From Nitrospirota bacterium (lineage in GTDB: Bacteria; Nitrospirota; Nitrospiria; Nitrospirales; Nitrospiraceae): a stretch of DNA of 64,000 bases. Position numbers and translations under genes: made by a program. The stretch covers positions 372,001-436,000 of the forward strand of contig JBFMAX010000001.1 in the NCBI GenBank assembly GCA_040755395.1, given 5' to 3'. Below, in pieces: positions 1 through 9,589 of this stretch. The number at the start of each line of letters is the position of its first letter. Within the stretch, counting starts at the first letter, position 1. Below the pieces are notes generated by a model. That model worked only from the letters and a program-made list of their open reading frames with translations, was not told the DNA's origin and made no database searches.

Positions 1-87
1 CAGCGGGGTCCCTACACCGGGCGGGGTGCGAGGACGAGCGGGCTGGTCGGTGACAGGACCCGCCTCCGGATTTCGGACACTAAAACT
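1..87. other. Window edge without a recognisable gene
   Basis: The short stretch downstream of the ychF stop codon shows no coding pattern and no clear terminator hairpin followed by T residues. Confidence 0.5.
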
Positions 88-1179
88 TCACACATTGAAC
101 CGGAAATACACCACATCCCCTTCTTTGATCACGTAGTCCCGCCCTTCCAGCCGAAATAATCCCTTCTCCCGCACCTTCGCCTCCGAGCCGCAGGCGATCA
201 AATCGTCGTAGTGGTAGACCTCCGCGCGGATGAAGCCGCGCTCCATGTCGGAGTGAATTTTGCCGGCCGCCTCCGGCGCCTTCGTCCCCTTGCGGATCGG
301 CCAGGCCCGCGCTTCCACTTCGCCGGCCGTGAAGAAGGTGATGAGGTTCAACAACTCGTAGGCGACGGCGGTGAGCCGCACGAGGCCGGACTGGGCCAGG
401 CCCAGGTCCTTCAAAAAGGCGGCGCGATCCGGCTCGGGCAGGGTGGAGATCTCCGCTTCGATCTGGCCGCAGATGAGCACCACCTTGGCGCCTCGCTTGT
501 CGGCCAGCTCCTGCACCGCCCGCACATGCGGATGCTCCGCCGTCGTGCCTTCCTTCACGTTGGCGACGAACAACACCGGTTTGGCGCTCAGAAGCTGCAG
601 CTCGTTCAGCATGGCCCGTTCGTCCGGCGAGAAGGCATGATTCCCCAGCCATTCGCCCTTGTTGAGCAGGTTGGTGAGCCTCTGCACGACAGCCAGTTCC
701 TTGCCGGCCTGCCCCTCGCCCGATTTGGCGCGCTTCTCCACCCGTTGCCGGCGACGGTCCAAGGTCTCCAGATCGGCCAAGATCAGCTCGGTCTCGATCG
801 TCTCGACATCGCGCTGCGGGTTGACCTCACCGCCGACGTGGACGACGTCCGGGTCCTCGAAGCAGCGCACGACGTGCATGAGCGCGTCCACTTCCCGAAT
901 CTGGGCGAGAAACTGATTGCCCAACCCTTGGCCTTCGCTCGCCCCCTGGACCAACCCGGCGATGTCCCGCACCTCCAGCGTGCTCGGCGTCTTCTTCCTG
1001 GATTGAAAAATCTCGACCAGCTTGTCCAGACGCGGGTCCGGCACCGGGGCGATCCCGACGTTGGTCTCCACGGTCGAGAAGGGATAGTTGGCGACGACCG
1101 CCCCCGCGCCGACCAGCGCATTGAAGACGGTCGACTTCCCCACGTTCGGTAAGCCGATCATGCCGCAACACAAACCCAT
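88..1179 (-). CDS. ychF: Ribosome-binding ATPase YchF (Obg family)
   Basis: Cytoplasmic P-loop ATPase of the Obg/YchF family that binds ribosomes and is linked to stress and translation control. The Walker A loop GLPNVGKST is at residues 9-17. The G4 position reads NVKE instead of the GTPase NKxD, which is the known reason YchF prefers ATP. A helical insertion follows, and a C-terminal TGS domain ends in VVYFRFNV. The length of 363 residues is normal. The ATG lies just after a heptamer repeat, with pth upstream in the same direction, as in many bacteria. Confidence 0.96.
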   Translation of the reverse strand: MGLCCGMIGLPNVGKSTVFNALVGAGAVVANYPFSTVETNVGIAPVPDPRLDKLVEIFQSRKKTPSTLEVRDIAGLVQGASEGQGLGNQFLAQIREVDALMHVVRCFEDPDVVHVGGEVNPQRDVETIETELILADLETLDRRRQRVEKRAKSGEGQAGKELAVVQRLTNLLNKGEWLGNHAFSPDERAMLNELQLLSAKPVLFVANVKEGTTAEHPHVRAVQELADKRGAKVVLICGQIEAEISTLPEPDRAAFLKDLGLAQSGLVRLTAVAYELLNLITFFTAGEVEARAWPIRKGTKAPEAAGKIHSDMERGFIRAEVYHYDDLIACGSEAKVREKGLFRLEGRDYVIKEGDVVYFRFNV

Positions 1180-1190
1180 GCTCTTAACCC

Positions 1191-1290
1191 GATGAGGAAT
1201 GAGAAATTAGAAATGAGGAATGGTCATGAAACATCCACCAATTCCATTGATCGACGGCCCGGAGCGTTTCACATTCCTCATTCCTCATTC
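1191..1290. repeat. Heptamer inverted-array element between pth and ychF
   Basis: The left arm (1191-1223) reads in 7-base steps such as ATGAGGA, ATGAGAA, ATTAGAA, ATGAGGA. The right arm (1272-1290) is CATTCCT, CATTCCT, CATTCGC, complementary to the left. The right arm forms the last codons and stop of pth. It could fold into a hairpin after pth, but no T-run follows. Confidence 0.7.
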
Positions 1291-1862
1291 GCGTCCTCGC
1301 GCTCTCGCACGTTAAATTCATTCATCGCCGCGGCGACTCCTTTGACCACGATGCATTCCAGCGCCTGCACGGCGCGGTCCAGGACCGGCTCGATCCGGGC
1401 CCGCTCATCGCGCGAGAAGGGTTCCAACACATAGTCGGCCGAGTCCTGGCCCGGAGCCGGGCGCCCGATGCCGATCTTGAGGCGAGTGAAGTTCGGCGTG
1501 TCCAGCGCGGCCAGAATCGAGCGCAGGCCGTTGTGGCCGCCGTGGCCTCCGGCTTGTTTGATCCTCAGCCGGCCGAGTTCCAGATCCAAGTCGTCGTGGA
1601 TGACGATGAGCTGCTCAGGGGAGAGACCTAACTCGTGCAGCAGGGCCTTGAGTGGAGGGCCCGTGACGTTCATCCAGTCGAGACGGCCCGCAAGCTCGAC
1701 GGACTCCGAACCGACCGTTCCCGCGCCTCGTACGGCGATCCCGTGCCGCCGAAGACGAATCGACCACCGGGCCGCCGCCCGCTCGAGGACCCAGATGCCG
1801 ATGTTGTGGCGCGTATGGGCGTAGGCTGCTCCGGGATTCCCGAGCCCGACGATGAGGCGCAA
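1278..1862 (-). CDS. pth: Peptidyl-tRNA hydrolase
   Basis: Releases peptides from peptidyl-tRNA that has dropped off ribosomes, in the cytoplasm. The signature GLGNPGxxYxxTRHNxG is at residues 6-22 with the catalytic His in TRHN. A second family block HDDLDLELGRLRIKQAGGHGGHNG includes the catalytic Asp and the substrate-binding Asn. The length of 194 residues is normal. It starts two bases after rplY ends, the usual rplY-pth pairing. The C-terminal residues ANEE are encoded by a heptamer repeat arm. Confidence 0.96.
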   Translation of the reverse strand: MRLIVGLGNPGAAYAHTRHNIGIWVLERAAARWSIRLRRHGIAVRGAGTVGSESVELAGRLDWMNVTGPPLKALLHELGLSPEQLIVIHDDLDLELGRLRIKQAGGHGGHNGLRSILAALDTPNFTRLKIGIGRPAPGQDSADYVLEPFSRDERARIEPVLDRAVQALECIVVKGVAAAMNEFNVREREDANEE

Positions 1863-1864
1863 CG

Positions 1865-2635
1865 CTACTTCTTCTTTTCAGGTTCTTTCTTTTCGGCTTT
1901 CGGCGCTTCTTTGGCGGGCTCTTTCTTTTCGCTGGCTTTCGCTTCGGCCGCGGGAGCCGCCGCTTTTTCGGCCCCTTCGACCGGCGCCTCTTCCTTCCCT
2001 TTCCCGATCACCTCGGGCTCCTTGCCCGGCTCCGCTGCGCCGCTGGTGAGCAGCGCTTCCAGCTTGGCTTCGGACATCGGGGCCGCGACGCTCACGACCA
2101 TCTGATCGGCATCGTCCAGGAACCTGACGCCTTCGACTTTGGGCACCTCCCGGACGTGGATCCCCTGGCCGATCGCCAACTGGGAGGCGTCCACCTGAAT
2201 CGCGTCGGGCAGGGCCGAGGGCAGACACTCGACGTACAGCTCACGCAAATTGTGGTGGAGCACGCCGCCTTCCTTCACACCGGCCGGCACGCCGCCGATG
2301 AGCTGCACCGGCACTTTGACCCGGATGGGCTTATCCATCGACACTTCGAACAAATCCGCGTGCAACACCTCGCCCGTCACGGGGTCGACTTGAAAGTCCC
2401 GCAGCAGCGCCGTCCGTTTGGCTTTGGCCTTCGCGCCATTCACCGTGAGCGAGATGAGCGCGGTCGTGCCGGCATGGGAACGCAGAATGGTGGTGAGATC
2501 GTCCGGCTTCATCGTGAGCAGAAGACATTCCCCTTGCCCGTACAGCACCGCCGGCACGCGACCGCTGCGCCGGAGCTGCCGCGCTGCACCCTTGCCGGAC
2601 CGTTCTCGCACTTCAACCGCCAGATCGAATTTCAT
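1865..2635 (-). CDS. rplY: 50S ribosomal protein L25/CTC (TL5 type)
   Basis: Binds 5S rRNA in the large ribosomal subunit. Residues 1-95 form the L25 beta-barrel (start MKFDLAVEVRERSGKGAARQ), followed by the CTC/TL5 C-terminal domain (about 100-190). It then has a low-complexity tail of about 50 residues rich in Ala, Glu and Lys, ending EKKEPEKKK. The tail is longer than in Escherichia coli L25 and resembles tails of general stress CTC proteins. It sits directly upstream of pth in the same operon. Confidence 0.93.
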   Translation of the reverse strand: MKFDLAVEVRERSGKGAARQLRRSGRVPAVLYGQGECLLLTMKPDDLTTILRSHAGTTALISLTVNGAKAKAKRTALLRDFQVDPVTGEVLHADLFEVSMDKPIRVKVPVQLIGGVPAGVKEGGVLHHNLRELYVECLPSALPDAIQVDASQLAIGQGIHVREVPKVEGVRFLDDADQMVVSVAAPMSEAKLEALLTSGAAEPGKEPEVIGKGKEEAPVEGAEKAAAPAAEAKASEKKEPAKEAPKAEKKEPEKKK

Positions 2636-2653
2636 GTGATTTCTCCCCCAACA

Positions 2654-2728
2654 AGCAAATAGCCGCTAGCGAGTAGCCGATGGCTCGGAATCTTCCAGCT
2701 GTCCGCTGCCCGCTATTCGCTATTGGCT
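2654..2728. repeat. Heptamer inverted-array element, AGC-class
   Basis: The left arm reads AGCAAAT, AGCCGCT, AGCGAGT, AGCCGAT in 7-base steps. The right arm (2694-2728) reads GCTGTCC, GCTGCCC, GCTATTC, GCTATTG. The arms are mutually complementary. It fills the gap between prs and rplY. Confidence 0.7.
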
Positions 2729-2733
2729 TCCGA

Positions 2734-3675
2734 TTACGCAAAGAGCGAACTGACCGACTCCTCTTCGTGGATCCGCGTGATGGCTTCGCCGAGCAGCGGC
2801 GCGACGGAGAGCAAGTGCAGCTTCGGGCACAGCCGCTCTTTTTCTTTCAACGGAATCGTATTGGTGACCACAATTTCCCGTAAACAGGACTGTTGCAGCC
2901 GATCCAGGGCCGGCCCCGAGAGCACCGGATGGGTGCAGGCCGCCCAGACCTCCCGCGCCCCCTTTTCGGCGCAGGCCTGCGCGCCCTGGACGATGGTGCC
3001 CGCCGTGTCGATCATGTCGTCGAGGAGCAGCGCGCTTTTACCCTCGACATCGCCGATGATGTTCATGATCTGCGCCTGGTTCGGTCCCTCCCGTCGCTTG
3101 TCGATGATGGCGAGGTTGGCTTGGAGCCGCTTGGCGAAGGCCCGCGCCCGTTCCACGCCGCCCGCGTCGGGCGACACGACCACGAGGTCCGCCACACCGC
3201 GCTTGTTGATGTATTCCAACAGCACCGGCGTGGCATAGAGGTGGTCCACCGGGATGTTGAAAAAGCCCTGAATCTGTCCCGCATGGAGATCCATCGTCAG
3301 CACGCGATCGGCCCCCGCGGTCGTGATGAGATCGGCGACGAGCTTCGCCGAGATCGGCACGCGCGGCTGATCTTTTCGGTCCTGGCGCGCATAGCCGAAA
3401 TACGGAATGACGGCCGTGATCCGGCTGGCCGACGAGCGTTTGAGGGCGTCGATCATGATCAACAACTCCATGATCGAATCGTTGACCGGCGCGCAGCAGG
3501 ATTGCACGACGAAGACATCCGCTCCGCGGACGTTTTCCTCGATTTTCACCCGCACTTCCCCGTCGCTGAAGGAGGAGACCGTCGCCTCACCCAACCGAAT
3601 CCCCAGATACGCGCAAATCTCTTGCGCGAGCGCAGGATTGGCATTGCCGGTAAACAGCTTGAGCGCCTTGTTCAT
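2734..3675 (-). CDS. prs: Ribose-phosphate pyrophosphokinase
   Basis: Makes PRPP from ribose-5-phosphate and ATP for nucleotide, His and Trp synthesis. It starts with the typical [15 protein letters not shown]. The flexible-loop segment [10 protein letters not shown] and the PRPP-binding loop [13 protein letters not shown] are both present, as is the Mg-binding [11 protein letters not shown]. The length of 313 residues is normal. The ispE-prs-rplY-pth order is a common bacterial arrangement. A sigma70-like promoter overlaps the end of ispE and gives a leader of about 150 bases. Confidence 0.97.
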   Translation of the reverse strand: MNKALKLFTGNANPALAQEICAYLGIRLGEATVSSFSDGEVRVKIEENVRGADVFVVQSCCAPVNDSIMELLIMIDALKRSSASRITAVIPYFGYARQDRKDQPRVPISAKLVADLITTAGADRVLTMDLHAGQIQGFFNIPVDHLYATPVLLEYINKRGVADLVVVSPDAGGVERARAFAKRLQANLAIIDKRREGPNQAQIMNIIGDVEGKSALLLDDMIDTAGTIVQGAQACAEKGAREVWAACTHPVLSGPALDRLQQSCLREIVVTNTIPLKEKERLCPKLHLLSVAPLLGEAITRIHEEESVSSLFA

Positions 3676-3826
3676 CGTGGTACCTCGAACGCTGTGAGAA
3701 GCCGTCGGATCGTTCAGAAGTCGCGAGATGTTCTTCTGCTGGGCGGGCCCGGCGGGTCTCGGCGTAACGCCCCGCCTCCCTCTTGTCTCTTCGTTGCGTT
3801 CTCGAGGAAGCCGGTTAGGGGATTGA

Positions 3827-3856
3827 ACTCTAACGAAAAGCGCTGCCGGTTGTCAA
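3827..3856 (-). promoter_or_regulatory. Probable sigma70 promoter of prs
   Basis: Minus strand: -35 TTGACA (3851-3856), 18-bp spacer, -10 TAGAGT (3827-3832). The predicted leader of about 150 nt up to prs contains a GC-rich potential stem around 3740-3775. Seen by eye only. Confidence 0.55.
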
Positions 3857-4791
3857 CCAACGCGAAGCGACGCCGTCGTTGGCGCGCTCTGACAAGACAG
3901 GGCCTCGGTGCAGGCCTGAACGGCATAGGCCCGGCACCATTCGAACCGGCCCATCGTCGCCTGCGCCTGCCGGGCCGTCGTCTCGTCGCGAAAGACGCCG
4001 AATACGGTCGAGCCGCTGCCGGACAGCAGCGCCGCCTCCGCGCCTTGCGAAAGCAGCCGCGTTTTGATCGTGCGGAGCACGCCGTACTCAGGGAACACCG
4101 CCGCCTCAAAGTCGTTCTCGGCCAGCGGCAACAGATCCTCCCAGGTCACGGCTTCACGCGCTTCCATAGCCCGCAAGGCGCCGGAGAGCGACGGCGCGCT
4201 GGAACGTGTGGCCGAGAGCCGTTGATAGGCCCAGCGCGTCTCGATCGGGAATCCAGGGGTGACCAAGACAACCCACCGTTCACCCGCCAATCGGAGCGGT
4301 TTGACGGCTTCCCCGCGGCCGGTCACCAGAGCGCTCGGGGCGAAGAAGAAAAACGGCACGTCGCTCCCCAACTGTTGACCCAACTCCGCCATGTGGGCGA
4401 CCGTCCACCCCAGACCCAGAAGACGATTCACCCCCAGCATCGTCGCGGCGGCGTCGCTGCTCCCCCCGCCGAGCCCGGCGCCGTAGGGAATCCGCTTCAT
4501 GAGCTCGATCTCCAGTCCGACGTTCAGGCCGGCCCGCTCCAGCGCCAGCGCCGCGGCGCGATAGACCAAATTCCGATGGTCCGTGGGCAGCGTCGCGTCG
4601 TCGCATCGGAGCGCCACCCCCGCTGTGTCGTGCCTGACCCGCAACCGCACCTCATCTTCCAGCGCGACGGTCTGCATCACCGACCAGAGATTGTGATAAC
4701 CGTCCGGCCGTCGATCCAGCACGCGCAAGATCACGTTGATCTTCGCCGGCGCGGCGACCCGCGCCTCTTTTTCTTCCACCGTCGCCCTCAT
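3853..4791 (-). CDS. ispE: 4-diphosphocytidyl-2-C-methyl-D-erythritol kinase
   Basis: GHMP kinase of the non-mevalonate (MEP) isoprenoid pathway that phosphorylates CDP-methylerythritol. The N-terminal motif APAKINVILRVLDRRPDGYH (with the catalytic region) and the ATP-binding glycine loop PYGAGLGGGSSDAA are clear. A C-terminal GSGSTVFGV block is also typical. The length of 312 residues is normal. It supplies isoprenoid precursors used by the polyprenyl synthase near the right end. Start chosen at the ATG giving MRATVEEKEARVAAPAKIN. Confidence 0.95.
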   Translation of the reverse strand: MRATVEEKEARVAAPAKINVILRVLDRRPDGYHNLWSVMQTVALEDEVRLRVRHDTAGVALRCDDATLPTDHRNLVYRAAALALERAGLNVGLEIELMKRIPYGAGLGGGSSDAAATMLGVNRLLGLGWTVAHMAELGQQLGSDVPFFFFAPSALVTGRGEAVKPLRLAGERWVVLVTPGFPIETRWAYQRLSATRSSAPSLSGALRAMEAREAVTWEDLLPLAENDFEAAVFPEYGVLRTIKTRLLSQGAEAALLSGSGSTVFGVFRDETTARQAQATMGRFEWCRAYAVQACTEALSCQSAPTTASLRVG

Positions 4792-4806
4792 TCACCCTCA
4801 TCGCTC

Positions 4807-4900
4807 GTGAACCGTGAACCGTTCGTCAGCATGGATTTCTGATCCTTCTTGCACTTCACATTTCACGTTTCACGTTTCACGCTTCACGCTTCACGTCTTA
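4807..4900. repeat. Heptamer inverted-array element, CGTGAAA/TTCACGT class
   Basis: The left arm has CGTGAAC, CGTGAAC, CGTTCGT (4807-4826). The right arm (4852-4900) has TTCACAT, TTCACGT, TTCACGT, TTCACGC, TTCACGC, TTCACGT, an unbroken 7-bp period. It lies between ispE and pilR and touches the pilR stop codon. Confidence 0.8.
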
Positions 4901-6277
4901 GTCCTTTCCCCCCTTGATCGCGTACTTTTCCAACCGATAGCGGAAGGACCGCGTGTTCAGCTTCAGCAGGCGGGCGGCCTTTTTCTTAACCCAGTTGGCC
5001 CGTTCCAGGGCTTTCAACAGTAATTCCTTCTCAATGGAATTGATCATCGCCTCCAAATCGAGCCCGTCCTCCGGCAGATCGGTCGGATACGTCTGCGGCT
5101 GCGTCATTGGACGGTGCAGCCAGCCGCGGATCTCCTCATCGGTCACCGACTGGCCGGATGAAAAAGCCACCACCCGCTCGATCAGATTTTCCAGTTCGCG
5201 GACGTTGCCTCTCCATTCGTGCGCCAGGAGCGCCCGCATGGCCTCGCCGGTGATGGCGGGAACGGGCTTTCCGCTTTCGCGGGCAAACTTGTCCAGAAAG
5301 TGCTGGACCAGGAGCGGAATATCCCCCGTTCTGAGCCGCAGGGGCGGCAGGACGATGGGGATCACGTCCAACCGATAATACAAATCCTCGCGGAACGTGC
5401 CTTCGGCCACCGCTTTCTCCAGATCCTTGTTCGTGGCGGCGATGATCCGCACGTCCACCTTCACGTCCTGCGTCCCGCCGACCCGGCGAAATTCACGCTC
5501 CTGAATGACCCGCAAGAGCTTCACCTGGGTGGCCGGCGAGGTGTCTCCGATTTCGTCCAGGAAGACCGTGCCGCCGTTCGCCACCTCGAACAGACCGGCC
5601 TTGTTCGAGACCGCTCCGGTGAACGAGCCCTTCATGTGACCGAACAACTCGCTCTCCAGCAGGGTCTCCGGCACCGCGCTGCAATTGACCGTCACGAAGG
5701 GCATCGGCGCGCGAGCGCTATTGTAATGGATGGCTCGCGCGATCAACTCTTTCCCGGTTCCGCTTTCTCCGAAGATGAGCACGTTGCTCTTGGAATCGGC
5801 CACCTTGCGCACGACATCGAAGACCTTTTGCATGGCTTCGCTTTGTCCGATGATCTGCGCGAAGGAGGACTGGCTGGCCATCTCGCGCTTGAGCAGCATG
5901 TTCTCGGTCGACAGCCGACGCCGCTCCAGCGCGTTGCGGATGATGAGCTGGACTTCGTCTACCTGGAACGGTTTGGTCAGATAGTCGTAGGCGCCGTGCT
6001 TCATGGCCTCGACGGCCGACTCCGCCGACGCGAACGCGGTGATCACCAGCACCACCGTGTCCGGCGAGGAGGCCTTGACCGCCTTGAGCACGTCGAGCCC
6101 GCCCACCTTGGGCATTTTGAGATCGGTGATCACGAGGTCGAAGATTTCCTTCCCGAGGTGGGCGATCGCCTCGTCGCCGTCGGAGGCCGTCGTCACCGTA
6201 TATCCGGCCCGTTTGAGCATGATGCTCAGGACGTCGCGCATGCTCTGTTCATCGTCGACGACTAGGATCTTTTCCAC
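4898..6277 (-). CDS. pilR: Sigma54-dependent response regulator, PilR/NtrC type
   Basis: Response regulator that activates sigma54 promoters, probably pilin genes. Domains: receiver (1-120) with phospho-acceptor Asp in [13 protein letters not shown]+ domain (about 145-375) with Walker A GESGTGKE, sigma54-contact loop GSFTGA, Walker [13 protein letters not shown]-terminal Fis-type helix-turn-helix ([21 protein letters not shown]). The loop reads GSFTGA rather than GAFTGA, which I also recall in PilR-like regulators. It overlaps pilS by 16 bases, so the two are translationally linked. No sigma54 target promoter was found in this window. Confidence 0.9.
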   Translation of the reverse strand: MEKILVVDDEQSMRDVLSIMLKRAGYTVTTASDGDEAIAHLGKEIFDLVITDLKMPKVGGLDVLKAVKASSPDTVVLVITAFASAESAVEAMKHGAYDYLTKPFQVDEVQLIIRNALERRRLSTENMLLKREMASQSSFAQIIGQSEAMQKVFDVVRKVADSKSNVLIFGESGTGKELIARAIHYNSARAPMPFVTVNCSAVPETLLESELFGHMKGSFTGAVSNKAGLFEVANGGTVFLDEIGDTSPATQVKLLRVIQEREFRRVGGTQDVKVDVRIIAATNKDLEKAVAEGTFREDLYYRLDVIPIVLPPLRLRTGDIPLLVQHFLDKFARESGKPVPAITGEAMRALLAHEWRGNVRELENLIERVVAFSSGQSVTDEEIRGWLHRPMTQPQTYPTDLPEDGLDLEAMINSIEKELLLKALERANWVKKKAARLLKLNTRSFRYRLEKYAIKGGKD

Positions 6278-7956
6278 GGTCCCCTACCTTCGTGCCACAG
6301 CCTTGGTCCGGCCTCGGCCGACCTCGGCAGGCACACCGTAAACCGAGAGCCCTTGCCTTCCCGGCTGTCGACCTTGATCCAGCCGCCGTGCAGATCCACG
6401 ATCCGATGCACGGCGGCCAGGCCGAGTCCGGAACCTTCTTTTTTCGTCGTGAAGAACGGCAGGAAGATCTTGTCCAGGTTGCCCTTCGGAATCCCCATCC
6501 CCGTATCCTGGAACGCGATCTCGATCACCTCACCGCTGCGCCCGCCCGCATCGACGCGTCGACAACCGGTGGAAATGGTCAATTCTCCGCCTGACGGCAT
6601 CGCTTCAAACGCGTTTGTCGCCAGATTCCAGAAGACCTGCTTCAGTTGGTCCTGATCGGCCTTGATCGTTAAGGGGCCCTGGGCCAAGGACGTCGACATC
6701 GTGATGTCGGTCTTGGTCCGCGCTTCGTGCGCGATGAGGTCGAGCGTGTCCGTCAGGACTTTGTTCACGTCGCACTCCGCCAGATTGAGGGCGGGCGGCC
6801 GCGCGTACAACAGAAATTCGGTGATGATCGTGTCCAGTCTCGTCGCTTCCCGGACGGCGATATCCATGAGCCGCCGGCTGGTCTCGTCGGACGCGACGTC
6901 TTTGCGCAGCATCTGCATCGCGCCGGCCAGCGCGCCCAGGGGGTTCCTGATCTCGTGGGCCATGCCGGCGGACATCTCGCCCAGCGTGGCGAGCCATTCC
7001 CGTCGACGCATCTCTTCTTCCATGTCTCGAATCTCGGTCAGGTCCTTGAACACGCCGACCAGGCCGGTCTGTTCACCCTGCTCCTGGAGCGGCGACAGCG
7101 TCATGCCGAGGATCAAGCGGCGGCCGTCCGCGCGTTTGCACTCGACTTCGAACCGGGAACAGGCGAAGAGATCCTCCGCTCCTTCCTCCGACCGATGATT
7201 CGGATGCCAATTGAAGATTTCCTGCCAGGGTCGGTTCTTGACCTGTTCGAGACTATAACCGGTCGCTTCCTGGGCGGCGCGGTTGAACGAGGTGATCAAT
7301 CCCGCCGCATCCGTCGTGAAGACGCCGCTGCTGATGCTCTGGACGATGTTCTCGTGGAACGCCTGGAACCTGGTCAGCCCTTGCTCCTTTTCCCTCAGGC
7401 GCAAGTCCGCCCGATTGAGCTGATCGACGAGCGCGCCGCTGAGGAACCCGACCACCAGGAACGCCAGCGCATAGACCCCGAAGTTCTGGAGCGTCTCCGC
7501 CGCGGACAGACGCGAGGGATGCAACCAGCCGAGCGGCTCCAGCACGCCGTACAACTGCAGATTGGCCATGACGCCGAACAGGATGACGCAGAGTCCCGCC
7601 GTCACCAATCCGACCCGCCGGCGCGGCACGAGGCTGGCCAGCGTCACCGTGATCACGTAGAGCACGGCAAAGGGACTTTCGACCCCGCCGGTCCTGGCGA
7701 CCAGCACGGTCTCCAGAACGAAATCGACTCCGATCTGCAGCCAGGCGAAGAACGTCAACGACCGGGGAGTGGACAGTTGCCGGAGGATGATCACATACGG
7801 AATCGTGATCGCATACGTGAACGCGATCAGGGCGTAAAAGGTGGGAACGCGCTCGCCTCTGGCGACCTGGAACGTCAGTGAAAGGCCCAGCAGGAGCGTG
7901 ACCACCACGACCCGCAGGGCCATCAACCAATGGAGTCTTGTCCTCAGATCGTCCAT
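6262..7956 (-). CDS. pilS: PAS-containing sensor histidine kinase, PilS type
   Basis: Inner-membrane histidine kinase, partner of the adjacent PilR. About six hydrophobic helices lie within residues 8-178, followed by a PAS domain (about 205-320) and a HisKA domain with MAHEIRNPLGAL (H-box). The HATPase domain has N-box NLATNAFEAMPSGG, G1 DTGMGIP and G2 GSGLGLA. This matches PilS, which reads pilin levels in the membrane. Sequence and gene order (pilC, pilS, pilR) agree. The signal sensed cannot be read from the sequence. Confidence 0.88.
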   Translation of the reverse strand: MDDLRTRLHWLMALRVVVVTLLLGLSLTFQVARGERVPTFYALIAFTYAITIPYVIILRQLSTPRSLTFFAWLQIGVDFVLETVLVARTGGVESPFAVLYVITVTLASLVPRRRVGLVTAGLCVILFGVMANLQLYGVLEPLGWLHPSRLSAAETLQNFGVYALAFLVVGFLSGALVDQLNRADLRLREKEQGLTRFQAFHENIVQSISSGVFTTDAAGLITSFNRAAQEATGYSLEQVKNRPWQEIFNWHPNHRSEEGAEDLFACSRFEVECKRADGRRLILGMTLSPLQEQGEQTGLVGVFKDLTEIRDMEEEMRRREWLATLGEMSAGMAHEIRNPLGALAGAMQMLRKDVASDETSRRLMDIAVREATRLDTIITEFLLYARPPALNLAECDVNKVLTDTLDLIAHEARTKTDITMSTSLAQGPLTIKADQDQLKQVFWNLATNAFEAMPSGGELTISTGCRRVDAGGRSGEVIEIAFQDTGMGIPKGNLDKIFLPFFTTKKEGSGLGLAAVHRIVDLHGGWIKVDSREGKGSRFTVCLPRSAEAGPRLWHEGRGPWKRS

Positions 7957-8210
7957 GCATCCAGCGGGCTGCCTGTCCGGAAACGGTGGTCGGCGACATC
8001 ACGGTGTCGGGTCGTCGATCTCGTGATGCTCCGCGCGGGCCGAAGCCGGGGACCGGAAGACTGCTCCGCTCATGGAACTGAGGCAGGATCCCTTCGGAGG
8101 CCATTGCGGTCAGACCCGGCTGCGACCGCCGATCCCATCGACTCGGAGGAGGGTGAACAAGGCTTCTGCCCCGGCGTCACGCGACCGCGCGGTTCCAGGC
8201 CAACGGACGG

Positions 8211-9428
8211 TTATCCGATCGCCGACGCCATCTGGAAGATCGGCAGATACATCGCGATCACGATGAAGCCGATCACCGTCCCCAGAAACACCATCATCAT
8301 CGGCTCGAGCAGCGCGGTCAATGACGCGACGGCTTGATCGACTTCATCCTCATAGAAGTCGGCGATCTTGCCGAGCATGGCGTCGAGCGCGCCAGTCGAT
8401 TCGCCGACCGCGATCATGTGAGTCACCATCTTGGGAAACGTCTCGCTTTTTGCAAGCGGTTCGGCGATGGTCTTTCCGCCGCTGATGCTCACCCGGGCTC
8501 CCATGATCGCCTCTTCGATGACTTTGTTCCCGGAGGTTTTGGCGCAGATAATGAGGCCGTCCAGCAGGGGTACGCCGCTGGTGATCAGCGTCCCGAGCGT
8601 CCTGGTGAATTTGGCGACCGAGGCTTTGCGGATCAAATCGCCGAATACCGGTGTCTTCAGCAGCAAACGGTCGATGACCAGCTTGCCTTTCGGCGTTCCG
8701 TAGTATTTCTTGATGCCGTAAATCGCCAGGACCATGCCGATCGCCATATAGATGATGTAGGACTGGACGAAATTGCTCATATCGATCACGAGCTGCGTCG
8801 GACCCGGCAGACCCATTTTCCCGCCGGACATTTCCGCGAACATCTTGGCGAAGATGGGAATCACCCAGATCATCAGCACGGTGATGACGATGCCGGCGAC
8901 GCCCAGGATGGCGGCGGGGTAGACCATGGCCGACTTGATCTGTCCCTTCAGCTTCATGGCCTTTTCGATGTGTTTGGCCAAACGGGTCAAGATGGTGTCC
9001 AACAGGCCGCCGACTTCGCCCGCGTGAATCATGTTCACGTACAAGTCGTCGAAGACCTTGGGATGTTTCCTTAACGCGTCGGAGAAGGTCGATCCGCCTT
9101 CCACGTCGACCTTGACTTCCCCGATGGTCTTGGCCAGCACCTTGTTTTCCGACTGGGTCGAAAGGATATCCAGACATTGAATCAACGGAAGGCCGGCGTT
9201 GATCATGGTGCCGAATTGGCGGGTAAACACGACCAGATCCTTGTCGGTGATCGCGGACCCGAATGAAAGATTCAGCCCGCCTTTCTTGCCCGCTTTTTCT
9301 TCCAGACTGGTGACGATGACGTTCTGCTTGCGCAGTTGCTCGACGGCTTCGTCGCGGGTTTTGGCCGTCAATTCGCCTTTGCGGACCGTGCCCGTTCTGG
9401 TTCTGCCGACGTATGCGAAGGTGCTCAT
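8211..9428 (-). CDS. pilC: Type IV pilus inner-membrane platform protein PilC (T2SS F family)
   Basis: Inner-membrane platform of the type IV pilus or type II secretion machine. Two T2SSF domains are visible: about residues 70-195 (FTRQFGTMINAGLPLIQCLD) and 275-395 (FTRTLGTLITSGVPLLDGL), each followed by hydrophobic helices. The length of 405 residues is normal. A 254-base gap separates it from pilS, where I see no gene. pilB, pilT and pilA are not in the window. It has its own promoter. Confidence 0.93.
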   Translation of the reverse strand: MSTFAYVGRTRTGTVRKGELTAKTRDEAVEQLRKQNVIVTSLEEKAGKKGGLNLSFGSAITDKDLVVFTRQFGTMINAGLPLIQCLDILSTQSENKVLAKTIGEVKVDVEGGSTFSDALRKHPKVFDDLYVNMIHAGEVGGLLDTILTRLAKHIEKAMKLKGQIKSAMVYPAAILGVAGIVITVLMIWVIPIFAKMFAEMSGGKMGLPGPTQLVIDMSNFVQSYIIYMAIGMVLAIYGIKKYYGTPKGKLVIDRLLLKTPVFGDLIRKASVAKFTRTLGTLITSGVPLLDGLIICAKTSGNKVIEEAIMGARVSISGGKTIAEPLAKSETFPKMVTHMIAVGESTGALDAMLGKIADFYEDEVDQAVASLTALLEPMMMVFLGTVIGFIVIAMYLPIFQMASAIG

Positions 9429-9499
9429 CTGGTGATCTCGACCCGGTGGCTCTTCGGTGGATCAGAAACGCTCTTCGGAAGAACGTGGATGTGAAACGA

Positions 9500-9528
9500 A
9501 GTCTACTGGACGACCTGGGGCTTGTCAA
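9500..9528 (-). promoter_or_regulatory. Probable sigma70 promoter of pilC-pilS-pilR
   Basis: Minus strand: -35 TTGACA (9523-9528), 17-bp spacer, -10 TAGACT (9500-9505). The predicted leader is about 65 nt. Confidence 0.65.
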
Positions 9529-9589
9529 AACAAATGCCGAATCGCGCGCGCTCGCGGCGCCGGACGCGTGAAGCGACCGCACGACCCGG

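Noticed and set aside
3675-3830. A tRNA or riboswitch in the prs leader
   Set aside because: GC-rich stems are present but no cloverleaf or known aptamer pattern could be drawn.
2893-4842. 649-residue plus-strand frame over prs and ispE
   Set aside because: Antisense shadow of two well-conserved genes, no family features.
5580-5660. GSFTGA instead of GAFTGA in PilR as a defect
   Set aside because: I recall the same variant in PilR-like regulators, so it is probably functional.
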